Shown: positions 48,517-58,923 of the stretch, piece by piece | Position numbering within the stretch: the first letter of the stretch is position 1 | Layout of the letters: each line of letters opens with the position of its first letter | From: Dasysyrphus tricinctus | Lineage: Eukaryota; Arthropoda; Insecta; Diptera; Syrphidae | Direction: 5' to 3' | DNA: 64,000 bases | Assembly (NCBI GenBank): GCA_963921185.1 | Contig: OY992530.1 | Coordinates: forward strand, 164,068,255-164,132,254 | The notes under the pieces: model-generated | Told to the model about the DNA's origin: nothing | What the model saw: only the letters and a program-made list of their open reading frames with translations | Database searches by the model: none | Position numbers and translations under genes: made by a program

Positions 48517-50782
48517 ATGTCACAAGTAGACTCAAATGAAAAATTAACAAAACTGTGGAAAAATATCAAACGAAATGGAAGCTTTGCGAAAAAGAAAAAA
48601 ATAACCATTGAAAGTTGTGGAATAGGCGGACAACTATTAGATGATAGCACACAGCATTTATCATGGATGCATAGATATGATCCCAAAATTAAAAGCGTTG
48701 AAAGTAATGATAATTTCAGACTTTTTGGCAGTGAAGATGAAAGTTCAGAACAAAATCTTTGTGTTTCAACAACGGGAACTGAAATAATTGAAAGCAACGA
48801 GCAAGAGCACGAAACCCTTTCTGGCCCGGCTAAGGTATTTCAATCGGATGTAGCAAATCGGTCCATAAGACACCGCATTACACGAAGAGCCACAAATTCA
48901 TTGCTCGAAATATTGAGAACGAATGTTCCCATGTGTGAAAGTTTTCCAAGAGATGCCAGGACACTTATTTCAACGCCACGTCATACAGAAATAATTAATC
49001 AAGCAGGTAACAACAAATATTGGCATTACGGCTTAAAAAAATGTCTCGAAGACGCATTGATTAGTAAACCTAACGTAAATAACAAAACCTACTCACTAAG
49101 TATAAACATAGATGGTGTGCCTATGTTCAATAGTTCCTTGATCAGCTTCTGGCCAATACTGGTGGCAATTCATGAACTTCGAGCTGAAATACAATCATTG
49201 ATTGTGGGTATCTTCTGTGGAAAAAGTAAGCATAAATATACAAATATCTCCATAACTTTAAGTCAATACAAAGTTTTTGTGTTATAGGTAAGCCAGCTAA
49301 CGTAAACGAATATCTAAAAGAATTTGTAAACGAGCTCAATAGTATCTTAAGTGACGGACTTACCCTAGAAACTGAAAGAATAGTGTACTTCAAAATACGA
49401 TGCTTCATATGCGATACGCCTGCGAGAGCTTTACTGAGGGGTTAGTTCCACTACATTGATATCATTATATGAATTGTGATGAATTTACATACTGACTTGT
49501 TCTTGTTTTAAAATTTGAAGGTGTTGTTGGTCATAATGGATACAATTCATGCCTGAAATGTGTAACCGAAGGCGAATATTCATACACTGCTTATACCATG
49601 GTGTTTCCTGAAATAGACGCCCCATTACGAACAGATGCTGAGTTTCGTTCTGGAGCATATGAATCACACCACAAATACCGCACAATCATTGAGACCATCA
49701 CCGGACTCGATATGATTAACCATTTTCCAATTGGAGATGCCCTGCATTTAATTGATCTGGGGATCATGAAAAGATTTTTACAGGGATGGAAAATTGGAAC
49801 ACTGAATAATTTCAATGCCAAATGGTCAACAAACGACATCAATAATGTTTCTAAATTTATATGCAGCAACAAATTACCCAGAGAATTTAACCGACAGTTT
49901 CGTGAATTAAAAGAGATTGCATTTTGGAAAGGAACTGAATTCCGATCCTTCCTGTTATATGCGAGTCCCATAGTTGTAAAAGAATTCTTTACCAGTGAAG
50001 ATATTGGTGAGCATTTTTTGAATTTCGTGTGTGCTATTATAATTTGCTCAAGACATGATCAGTCTTCAAATTATGAGTTTGCTCAACAAATGATTGTTGA
50101 CTTCTTAAACGGTGTTAAAATTTTGTATGGCAAACAACTGTTTACGAGCAACTGTCACAGTTTATGCCATCTTGTTGACGATGTCAAAAGGTTTGGCCCC
50201 TTAGATACATTTAATGCGTATCAGTTTGAATCTCGACTTTATTATTTAAAAAAATTAATTCGCAACGGTAATTTACCATTGTCACAAATAGCACGCAGGG
50301 TTGTAGAAATACAGCAAAATCTACGAGTTCAAACTCCTTCATTGTGTACAGAAGTTAAACCACGTCTTCTCCGCCAAGTTCATTGCCATCAATACGAACT
50401 GCATAATACATTGTCAACCTTTATGTCGAAGAAAAAATATAAACTGTTTAAATTTGCACAAAAGAAAGAATTTGCAATCAATGCAGAATGTGACGCTGAT
50501 AAATGGTTACTTACAACCAATTTTCAAATAGTATCAGTAGAGTTTATACTGCAGGATGAAGATGAAAACATTTCAATATTCGCTTACCCGCTAAAAGACC
50601 TTGAAGACTATTTCACAAAGCCAGTGGCTTCATCTTCACTTCAAATCTTTGCATCGCATTTAAAAAAAGGCAGTCCAACTATAACTCCTATTGAAAACAT
50701 ATATTGTAAACTGGTGAAACTAAATTGTTTTATTCAAAATTCCTTATATTTATTTGTGCCATTAATACATACATTGATTTAA
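48517..50782 (+). CDS. tnp2/CACTA-like DDE transposase, three exons
   Basis: Exons 48517-49225, 49288-49440 and 49521-50782 are joined by 62-bp and 80-bp GT-AG introns (donors gtaagc and gttagt; acceptors ttatag and ttgaag). They give an uninterrupted 707-codon frame. The junctions restore GIFCGKSKPANVNEYL and ARALLRGVVGHNGY. Recognisable family blocks are INIDGVPMFNSS followed by ISFWPILVAIHEL, RCFICDTPARA, a CxxC pair in YNSCLKCVTEGEY, APLRTDAEF, and DALHLIDLGIMKRFL. HSLCHLVDDVKRFGPLDTF then FES resembles the last part of tnp2 proteins. Candidate catalytic acidic residues are the D of IDGVP, the D of CDTPA and the E of FES. Animal EnSpm/CACTA-type transposases share this order; the superfamily call is from memory. 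No premature stop, so it may be active or recently so. AATAAA follows at about 50867. Confidence 0.82.
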
Positions 50783-50999
50783 ATTGTTAGATAACTTAAA
50801 CTAAAAAAAACGAATCTATGTATAACAATATTTCATTGTATAAGAACAAAAAATGATATATGAAAAGAAATAAATAATAAATTAAATTAAGTTTTTTTTT
50901 TTTTGGAATTATTTAAAATGTACTCTTATACATACAATCTTAAAGTTAAATTGAATTCGGAAAAATATACATTTAAAAACATTACACTGCAAATATAAA

Positions 51000-53720
51000 A
51001 TATACATTAGGCTCATTAACTTGTCTTGTAATAACAATAAAATTCAAAATACTATGCTGCAAATATAATGTTAATATAACATACCTTCATTAACTTGAAT
51101 TTAAAAAAAAAAGTTACAAATACACACTCCAAATGTGAAGTTAACATTATATACAACAACTTAGTTTCAAATAAATAAACAAAACTCAAAATGTTATGCT
51201 GAAAATATAATGTACATATACGTCATATACATTAACTTGAATTTAAAAAAAATCAAAAAGTTACAAATTCACACTGCAAATATGAAGTATACATTATATA
51301 CAACAAATTGGTTTCAAATAAATAAACAGAACTCAAAACGTTTTGATCCAAATATAATGTATACATCATATAAATCAACTTGAATTAAAAAAAAAACACA
51401 AACAGTTAAAAATTTACAATGCAAATATGAAGTATACATTATATACAACAACTTGGTTTCAAATAAATAAACAAAACTCAAAACGTTTTGATCCAAATAT
51501 AATGTATACATCATATAAATCAACTTGAATTAAAAAAAACACAAAAAGTTAAAAATTTACAATGCAAATATGAAGTATACATTATATACAACAACTTGGT
51601 TTCAAATAAATAAACAAAACTCAAAATGTTATGCTGCAAATATAATGTATACGTCATATACATTAACTTGAATTTAAAAAAAATCAAAAAGTTACAAATT
51701 CACACTGCAAATATGAAGTATACATTATATACAACAACTTGGCTTCAAATAAATAAACAAAACTCAAAATGTTATGCTGCAAATATAATGTATACGTCAT
51801 ATACATTAACTTGAATTTAAAAAAAATCAAAAAGTTACAAATTCGCACTGCAAATATGAAGTATACATTATATACAACAAATTGGTTTCAAATAAATAAA
51901 CAGAACTCAAAACGTTTTGATCCAAATATAATGTATACATCATATAAATCAACTTGAATTTAAAAAAAACACAAACAGTTAAAAATTTACAATGCAAATA
52001 TGAAGTATAAATTATATACAACAACTTGGTTTCAAATAAATAAACAAAATTCAAAATGTTATGCTGCAAATATAATGTATACGTCATATACATTAACTTG
52101 AATTTAAAAAAAATCAAAAAGTTACAAATTCACACTGCAAATATGAAGTATACATTATATACAACAACTTGGTTTCAAATAAATAAACAGAACTCAAAAC
52201 GTTTTGATCCAAATATAATGTATACATCATATAAATCAACTTGAATTAAAAAAAAAACACAAACAGTTAAAAATTTACAATGCAAATATGAAGTATACAT
52301 TATATACAACAACTTGGTTTCAAATAAATAAACAAAACTCAAAATGTTATGCTGCAAATATAATGTATACGTCATATACATTAACTTGAATTTAAAAAAA
52401 AATCAAAAAGTTACAAATTCGCACTGCAAATATGAAGTATACATTATATACAACAAATTGGTTTCAAATAAATAAACAGAACTCAAAACGTTTTGATCCA
52501 AATATAATGTATACATCATATAAATCAACTTGAATTTAAAAAAAACACAAACAGTTAAAAATTTACAATGCAAATATGAAGTATAAATTATATACAACAA
52601 CTTGGTTTCAAATAAATAAACAGAACTCAAAACGTTTTGATCCAAATATAATGTATACATCATATAAATCAACTTGAATTAAAAAAAAAACACAAACAGT
52701 TAAAAATTTACAATGCAAATATGAAGTATACATTATATACAACAACTTGGTTTCAAATAAATAAACAAAACTCAAAACGTTTTGATCCAAATATAATGTA
52801 TACATCATATAAATCAACTTGAATAAAAAAAAAACACAAAAAGTTAAAAATTTACAATGCAAATATGAAGTATACATTATATACAACAACTTGGTTTCAA
52901 ATAAATAAACAAATCTCAAAACGTTTTGATCCAAATATAATGTATACATCATATAAATCAACTTGAATTAAAAAAAACACAAAAAGTTAAAAATTTACAA
53001 TGCAAATATGAAGTATACATTATATACAACAACTTGGTTTCAAATAAATAAACAAAACTCAAAATGTTATGCTGCAAATATAATGTATACGTCATATACA
53101 TTAACTTGAATTTAAAAAAAATCAAAAAGTTACAAATTCACACTGCAAATATGAAGTATACATTATATACAACAACTTGGCTTCAAATAAATAAACAAAA
53201 CTCAAAATGTTATGCTGCAAATATAATGTATACGTCATATACATTAACTTGAATTTAAAAAAAATCAAAAAGTTACAAATTCGCACTGCAAATATGAAGT
53301 ATACATTATATACAACAACTTGGTTTCAAATAAATAAACAGAACTCAAAACGTTTTGATCCAAATATAATGTATACATCATATAAATCAACTTGAATTAA
53401 AAAAAAAACACAAACAGTTAAAAATTTACAATGCAAATATGAAGTATAAATTATATACAACAACTTGGTTTCAAATAAATAAACAAAATTCAAAATGTTA
53501 TGCTGCAAATATAATGTATACGTCATATACATTAACTTGAATTTAAAAAAAATCAAAAAGTTACAAATTCACACTGCAAATATGAAGTATACATTATATA
53601 CAACAACTTGGTTTCAAATAAATAAACAAAACTCAAAACGTTTTGATCCAAATGTAATGTATACATCATATATGTACATCAACTTGAATAAAAAAAAGAA
53701 AAAGTTAAAAATATGAAGTA
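51000..53720 (+). repeat. Tandem array of ~18 units of 143-145 bp between the two genes
   Basis: Each unit contains tgcaaatatgaagtata(c/a)att, then caacttggtttcaaataaat, then aatataatgtatac(g/a)tcatata. Two subtypes differ in the stretch after ctcaaaa: type A (tgttatgctgcaaat) and type B (cgttttgatccaaat). The order by eye is A B B A A B A B A B B B B A A B A B. The run BAABAB occurs twice, 1440 bp apart, showing a later segmental duplication. Every unit carries AATAAATAAAC on the plus strand. The first unit or two (51000-51150) are more diverged. Confidence 0.92.
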
Positions 53721-53759
53721 TTAAATTATGTACATTGACTATGAATATGATATTTTACA

Positions 53760-55151
53760 TTAATATGATTTTACCTCATCACTTTCAGTGATTAAGTCAC
53801 TCAAAACTTCGTTCTCGTAGTTTTCATCTATAAAGTTGTCATTATTTGTATTTGTTGAGAACTCCTCCTTTACGTGGTTTCGTTCCCTTCTCCTGCTTCC
53901 TTTGTCTACACGACTAAAAGTTGATCTTCTTTCACCAGTCCTTAATGCATCCCTCTTCAAGAGGACGAATTTTTGACGCAGGAACATGGAGAACACCTTT
54001 TCGGTTTCTTGCACGGTGAAAGCTGAATCTCCAGCACACGCTATGGAATGGACAGCTTTAACGATGTTCGGAAACGACTGCTTGAAGCTAACTAGTACTT
54101 TTAGTATTCCACCTTTTTTGGATTGCTGCCCCTTCCATGAGTATTCCGCAACAGCCATTGGGTCAATTAAATTTCTTAGAATTTCTCTGATTAATACGTT
54201 GCCATCACCTTTTCCATTCAGCACCCTTTGCTTTCCGTGGTATCGAAGGAACATTTGCCGATATTTTTCTTCGGCTAGCTGGTTTTCAAAATAAAATAGA
54301 TCTTCGGGCTTGCTAAATGGAAATAGGGATTCCATTTCCGAAAAATCCTCTTCATCAGGAATTGGTTTTTGTTCTGTAACATGTACTTATTAATATAAAA
54401 TTGTTCAATTAATACAAAATTATTTTACCTTTCTGTTCTTGACTTTTGCTTGAATTTTTCAAAAATTTTTCAATATTCATGATAAAATCCATGCACTTCA
54501 CAAGGATTTCACCTTGCCCATCAATTTTCAGTTCTATTCGGGCAAGCGTTGCAGACAACAAATCAGCCTCAGCATTTATATTTCCAGCATCGACAAAAGT
54601 CGGGTTGTCCTGCTGGTTTATTTGACCATTTGCATCCAAATATAAGGTCATGGAATTAGAAGAAGGAAGATAAGATAATATCTCCTGCTCCTCATCCTCA
54701 TCCAGACTTTGTTGCGTGGCCGGTTGTTGTTGCAATAGCTAGGTAGGTTCAATTAAAGAAATAAAATATTTTAGTAATCGCTTACAATGCTTACCGAATG
54801 TTTTTTGGTCTGTGGTTGGGACAGTTTGTATGTTGAGCTTCGGAATTTGGACGTCTTTGTCCCTGGGGTTTTGCGGGTTGCACGCGTAAAATGATTGTCC
54901 TCGGAGTCTGTGACATTTTGCTTCTCGCTCGCAATGCGTTCCGCTTCATTGCGTGTTTTTCTTGTGGCGAGAACTTTGCATGTCGATGGTTTCCAAGTTT
55001 CCACATCTGGGACCGACTCGGGATCCTTGGATAAAGTAACCCATCGGTTTGGTGGCCAAAAAACGTGGGATCCCATAATCCATTTGTCGGGAACCACCTC
55101 AATCGAAGGGATGGAGTGCAGGGTTTTTTTAATTTGGATGACCGAGAACAT
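53760..55151 (-). CDS. DUF4806-like transposon accessory protein, three exons
   Basis: Exons (minus) 55151-54795, 54738-54429 and 54373-53760 are joined by two GT-AG introns of about 56 bp and give 426 codons without a stop. The N-terminal domain (residues about 1-70) has EVVPDKWIMG and VFWPPNRWVTL, a module with conserved Trp and Pro often found at the start of DUF4806 proteins of insects. An acidic, Gln-rich linker with a short predicted coiled segment (LLSATLARIELKIDGQGEIL) follows. The C-terminal part (about 230-340) has LFPFSKPEDLFYFENQLAEE, LIREILRNLIDPMAVAEYSW and GKQRVL, matching the DUF4806 pattern; the tail is basic then acidic. Function is unknown; such proteins accompany tnp2-like transposases. 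It is convergent with the transposase, sharing the array between their 3' ends. Confidence 0.8.
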
Positions 55152-56129
55152 AATAATATTTTTAATTCACAAACTTTCACTTTTTTTGTCAGCACTTCTA
55201 AAATCACAACAGTTGTTGCCGCGCGCGTTGTTTGCAATGGTTTTAGTTATTCAATTGAAACTTTCGTTGAAGTTTTGAAACTCAAATATGACAGCTTCTG
55301 TTTTCTGTATCTATTGAAGTTACTGAAGGGTAACAGGGATGTTTTCGAGTGTTTAGTAATAGAACAAAAAAGTTAAAGCATTTGAATGTCATCTCTTGTA
55401 ACATTTAAGTTTTTAAAAGGTTGCCGAGAGGATACCTTTTAATACAAATACGTTCTTTACTATGTTGTTTCAAAAATGTATTCTTAAAAACTCTTTAACA
55501 AGTAAAATAAGTTTCTGTTCCATTTCTAAGAAATAACATTGAAGATAGGTATGCAACAAAGGTTTGTTACAAATATGTCGTTAAGTTCCTGTAATTCAAT
55601 TAATGCTGACACCAATTTGCAACTCAAGTAAGTGGCCGTGAAGACCAAATTAAATTATTTTTTGTTCGCAACAACCAGGGCCGCAGAAAGGTTGAACAAT
55701 TGAAAAGGGCCATTTTTCGGAAGAATTTTGTATTTAGAGAAAAGATGTTAATGTATAGCAAATTTTGATGTTAATAATAATAAATATCTATGAAATATTT
55801 TTAAAATAAGTACTTTTATTATTTATTGATATTCATATACCTATTTGTAAACGTTACGTTATTCATGGAAATGGTGTGCTCGTCTGAGGATTTCAAAGCT
55901 GTACAAGATAGCACCTAAACAACTGAATGTTATTGTTCATACGAGTGCAGCATTGCGGAGTTAGGTCTTAAATCAGAACTCGAGCATCAGCACTCCCGTT
56001 TTTTGACAGTTAAATTACACACTTTTCAGTGCACACTGGAGCGAGAATATTGAACAAGCCCATAATTTTAAAATTTCTGAAAAAACGACAATTTTGTTGG
56101 TCACGGATGACATTGGAAAATTATGAAGG
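55152..56129. other. No gene recognised downstream of accessory-gene start
   Basis: Likely holds the promoter of the minus-strand gene just upstream of 55151. A cagggccgcagaaagg string at 55677 resembles a hAT end without a partner. Confidence 0.35.
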
Positions 56130-56276
56130 GTATTCATGAAACAGTGTAAATTCGTCGTAAACGTAGTAAAGTTGTAAACTGCGTAAATCTGTTAAATTTT
56201 CTATACAAATTGTGATAGAATTACGAATTTTAAAACCTTACTACGTTTACGACGACTTTACGCTGTAGCATGAATA
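56130..56276. mobile_element. 147-bp MITE
   Basis: The left arm tattcatgaaacagtgtaaa then tcgtcgtaaacgtagtaa and right arm ttactacgtttacgacga then ctttacgctgtagcatgaata are inverted over about 47 bp with small indels. No clear duplication beyond a possible TA. Non-coding. Confidence 0.78.
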
Positions 56277-57465
56277 TACAATTATTGTAAGTATTCACGC
56301 CAACATTAGAGTTTGTCTTATATGACAAATTAGATTTTTTTGTGGAAAAAAGACTAAACATTATTTCCAATGTGTCGAGCTACAATCTGTGAAATAAAAT
56401 TAAGGGCGATGACAATAGGGATTACGAAAAATATGAAATTTGAAGTTTTTGATTCTACGCATTAATAATTTTTAAAATAGCTTTTAAATCTTCATATCAT
56501 ACATTTAAGAAATAAATTGGTTACTATGTTATCAGTAGCCCTAATATAATTCATTCAAAGTAACCATCCCACTCAATCCAACCCTGAACTCGACCAGAAG
56601 AGCAGTTGGTATGGTGTTACTGAAAGAAAACATACTCGCGGCCATATTTTGTTTAACATTGAATTATTTGTCATTGGATTTGTTTTTTTTTTTTTTTAAA
56701 TTTTACATGAAAACTTCAATATTTAGACTTTAAATGGTGGTTTCCTTTATAACATATTTGAATACAATTTAAACCGATGATAATTTTTCCATAAAAGCTT
56801 TTTTTTTTTAAAAAGGGGGTGAATCTTTTTTAATAAACATTTTAAATTTCATTTATTTCGAGAGCGCTTAAGTTTTAGAATGGGTAGCAAAGTATATATT
56901 ATGATATAACTGCGAGCGTTATAAAAAATTAATACTTAAAACCTCGAAAATTAATTATATACACATAATACATTATTGGCATTATCCACTTCTGCATGAA
57001 GATTCAAGAAACCAGTTAATGCATCACATTATATGTACGAATGACTTTCCAGAGTTTAGAATTAGTTGTTTATATTTTCTGGAACTGAAGTTATATTTAT
57101 TTGAAACTAGTTTAATAAAAAAAATTAAAATCTAGCTACCGAAACTATGTATCTTCAGTGACAACAAACTTTACAATGACTGTTTGACTAGTCGCAGTTC
57201 AGTCTTGGCAAACTGCACTGACACTTGTTGATCAGTTACAATTAAGTCCACAATAACTAGAAAGTTACCTCTCAAACGTTGCAATTCAGTTTAATGAAAC
57301 CATTTTGTAGTGAAAGATATTGATTTCACAAAAGTTACAAGTAACTAGATAGCAACACGAATATAGTTGCACAATAGGACCTCTTTCTGCGCTTTTTCAG
57401 TTGCAGTGATGCTGCTGTGACTAATATTTTTACACGAATGTGACTGTCACTTTGTTACTTAGAAG
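56277..57465. other. No gene; 3' part rich in GTNACT words
   Basis: 57155-57470 contains many cagtgac, gttac, gtgact and agtcac words, similar in type to 48155-48460. It could be the other subterminal zone of the two-gene transposon, or unrelated. Confidence 0.35.
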
Positions 57466-57702
57466 TCACCACAACTTCTCAATAACATAGCGTGCCCCTT
57501 GGGGTAAGTATTCATCAGGGTCAAGATCTACATTAGCTTCTTCCGCTAGCTCTATCCAATCTCTAAACCAACTGGATCTACTATTTTCTACCTGGAGTGC
57601 TGCTTTTTTAGGGAGACGCTCCTCTGACATCTTAAAGACATTACAATATGAAGTCAATTTTAGATTTTAAACTTTTATAATCGCGATTGTAACTATTCAT
57701 TT

Positions 57703-57840
57703 TAATTTTATTTTATTAACTTAACGGACCCGTGACCACGACAAGTGGAACCTTGTCGAAACGTCGGGCTTTCAATTCAATTTTTTGAATAAGAAACTAT
57801 CGCGGTAAGTCCGTTAAGATAATAAAATAAAATTAAAATT
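57703..57840. repeat. Small inverted repeat with hammerhead-like wear
   Basis: aattttattttattaactta then acggac at the left pairs with gtccgttaagataataaaataaaatt at the right (long arms only roughly equal). Inside, cgacaagtggaaccttgtcg is followed by aaacgtcgggc. The layout hairpin-GAAAC-GTCGGGC recalls Penelope-type terminal sequences, but the CTGANGA core is not intact (cgtgacca instead). It lies within the minus-strand LINE. Confidence 0.5.
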
Positions 57841-58046
57841 AATACGTAGTCAACTTGCAATTTAAGGGTTTTAATAAATACTAGAGAGATACCGGTTTCT
57901 AGCATCAGTTTGGGGTATTTGATGGTAGTCAAAATATCCTTTTGATATAAAATGGTAGGAGTTTTACAGCGGTATAGTAAGTTGCTGCTGTGAGCTATAC
58001 ATATTATGTAATTCAAAGTTAAAAGTTCAAGTGAGCTCAACTCCAT

Positions 58047-58119
58047 AATTGTGTTTCGCCCAGATACGATAGTTGGGCTCATCAGTTAGATGACTATCGT
58101 ACCCTTCTAAGACGCAATT
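58047..58119 (-). ncRNA. Hammerhead ribozyme, copy B
   Basis: Minus strand: AATTGCGTC at the 5' side, stem I ttaga/tctaa, CTGATGA, stem II gccca/tgggc, GAAAC, then acaatt. The core is intact. Stem III has one C-A mismatch because GAAACACAATT replaces GAAACGCAATT. One substitution in loop II keeps the loop I-loop II complementarity through a G-U pair. Cleavage is expected after GTC at 58111, probably slower than copy A. Confidence 0.85.
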
Positions 58120-58348
58120 TTGTATCGATGTTTACCGACTAATATAAAAATCACAGCATTAAGATACTATGAATTTTATTATTCTAAGGGAATTTGGTTA
58201 AATTCAGACACTTAGAATTTCAAATGCCCGCGCTCAGGCTTTTTATAATAATTGAATATGAAGAAAATTTGAAAAGAAATTCTTCTGTTTAAGTGGAGTG
58301 ACCGAATATATAATTCAAAGTTAAAAGTTCAAGTGAGCTCAACTCCAT

Positions 58349-58735
58349 AATTGCGTTTCGCCCAAGTACGATAGTTGGGCTCATCAGTTATTAAGGTAGC
58401 GCTAAACGACGAACATGCTCGCCGAACTTGTTGGTTTGCGTTATCCCCTACACGATTCTGTTGATTCTTAAAAGCGTAAGCATGTGCGATAAAGAAGCAC
58501 AAGTCATTGCATTGTAGTAATTTCACAGCAAAAATGAGGTTTGCTCGCGAACATGGCCCTACATGACGAACATCGAAGCCAACGAACACGAAAAAATCGA
58601 AATTTTTCGCCAACAGCGAGCCGTTCGCGAACCATCCCCTACACGACGAATATATAGCGAGCACGAACAAGTTCGGCGAGCATGTTCGTCGTTTAGGGCT
58701 AGCTTTAGATGACTATCGTACCCTTCTAAGACGCA
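58349..58735 (-). ncRNA. Hammerhead ribozyme, copy C, split by a MITE
   Basis: The 3' half (CTGATGA, stem II gcccaactatc...gggc, GAAACGCAATT) is at 58387-58349 and the 5' half (tgcGTC, ttagaagggtacgat) at 58735-58706, minus strand. The MITE at 58391-58704 sits in the 3' strand of stem I, so this copy cannot fold normally unless the 314-bp insert acts as a closed loop. Loop II ends ...TACT, again a G-U compatible change. Confidence 0.8.
58391..58704. mobile_element. 314-bp MITE inside hammerhead copy C
   Basis: The left end ttaaggtagcgctaaacgac and right end, minus strand, agctagccctaaacgacgaa share cgctaaacgacgaacatgctcgccgaac-type sequence over about 40 bp. TTA flanks both sides (58388-58390 and 58705-58707), and the uninterrupted ttagatgactatcg of the other copies gives the empty site. 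The interior has many cgaac, gcgag and gttcg words. TTA targets are typical of PIF/Harbinger; the class is not proven. Confidence 0.82.
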
Positions 58736-58850
58736 TGCGCGGGCATTTGAAATTCTAAGTGTCTGAATTTAACCAAATTCCCTTAGAATAATAAAATTCA
58801 TAGTATCTTAATGCTGTGATTTTTATATTAGTCGGTAAACATCGATACAA

Positions 58851-58923
58851 AATTGCGTCTTAGAAGGGTACGATAGTCATCTAACTGATGAGCCCAACTA
58901 TCGTACCTGGGCGAAACGCAATT
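58851..58923 (+). ncRNA. Hammerhead ribozyme, copy A (complete)
   Basis: In order: stem III AATTGCGT (58851-58858), cleavage nucleotide C at 58859, stem I TTAGA (58860-58864) and TCTAA (58880-58884), and CTGATGA (58885-58891). Stem II follows as GCCCA (58892-58896) and TGGGC (58908-58912), then GAAA (58913-58916) and the stem III partner ACGCAATT (58916-58923). All three stems pair perfectly and all conserved core bases are present. The topology is open at stem III (type III). Loop I GGTACGATAGT (58867-58877) is fully complementary to loop II ACTATCGTACC (58897-58907). This would allow a long kissing contact, or an alternative 11-bp hairpin that disrupts the fold. In such elements the ribozyme trims transcripts into unit-length RNA. 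Confidence 0.93.

Noticed and set aside
48501..48797. Minus-strand 98-codon frame.
   Set aside because: It is antisense to exon 1 of the transposase and has no supporting feature.
51626..53716. Repeated frames of about 62-117 codons (NVYVIYINLNLKK-type; YTLYLDQNVL-type on the other strand) as a protein family.
   Set aside because: They are translations of the tandem array on both strands, low in complexity and without starts or contexts of their own.
51000..53720. CRISPR-like array.
   Set aside because: The units are contiguous 143-145 bp tandem repeats without unique spacers, in eukaryotic DNA.
54791..55237. 148-codon minus-strand frame over the accessory gene's first exon.
   Set aside because: Another frame carries the WPPNRW block and joins in phase to the next exon; this frame does not.
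55677..57100. hAT element starting CAGGGCCGCAGAAAGG.
   Set aside because: No inverted partner or 8-bp duplication could be found.
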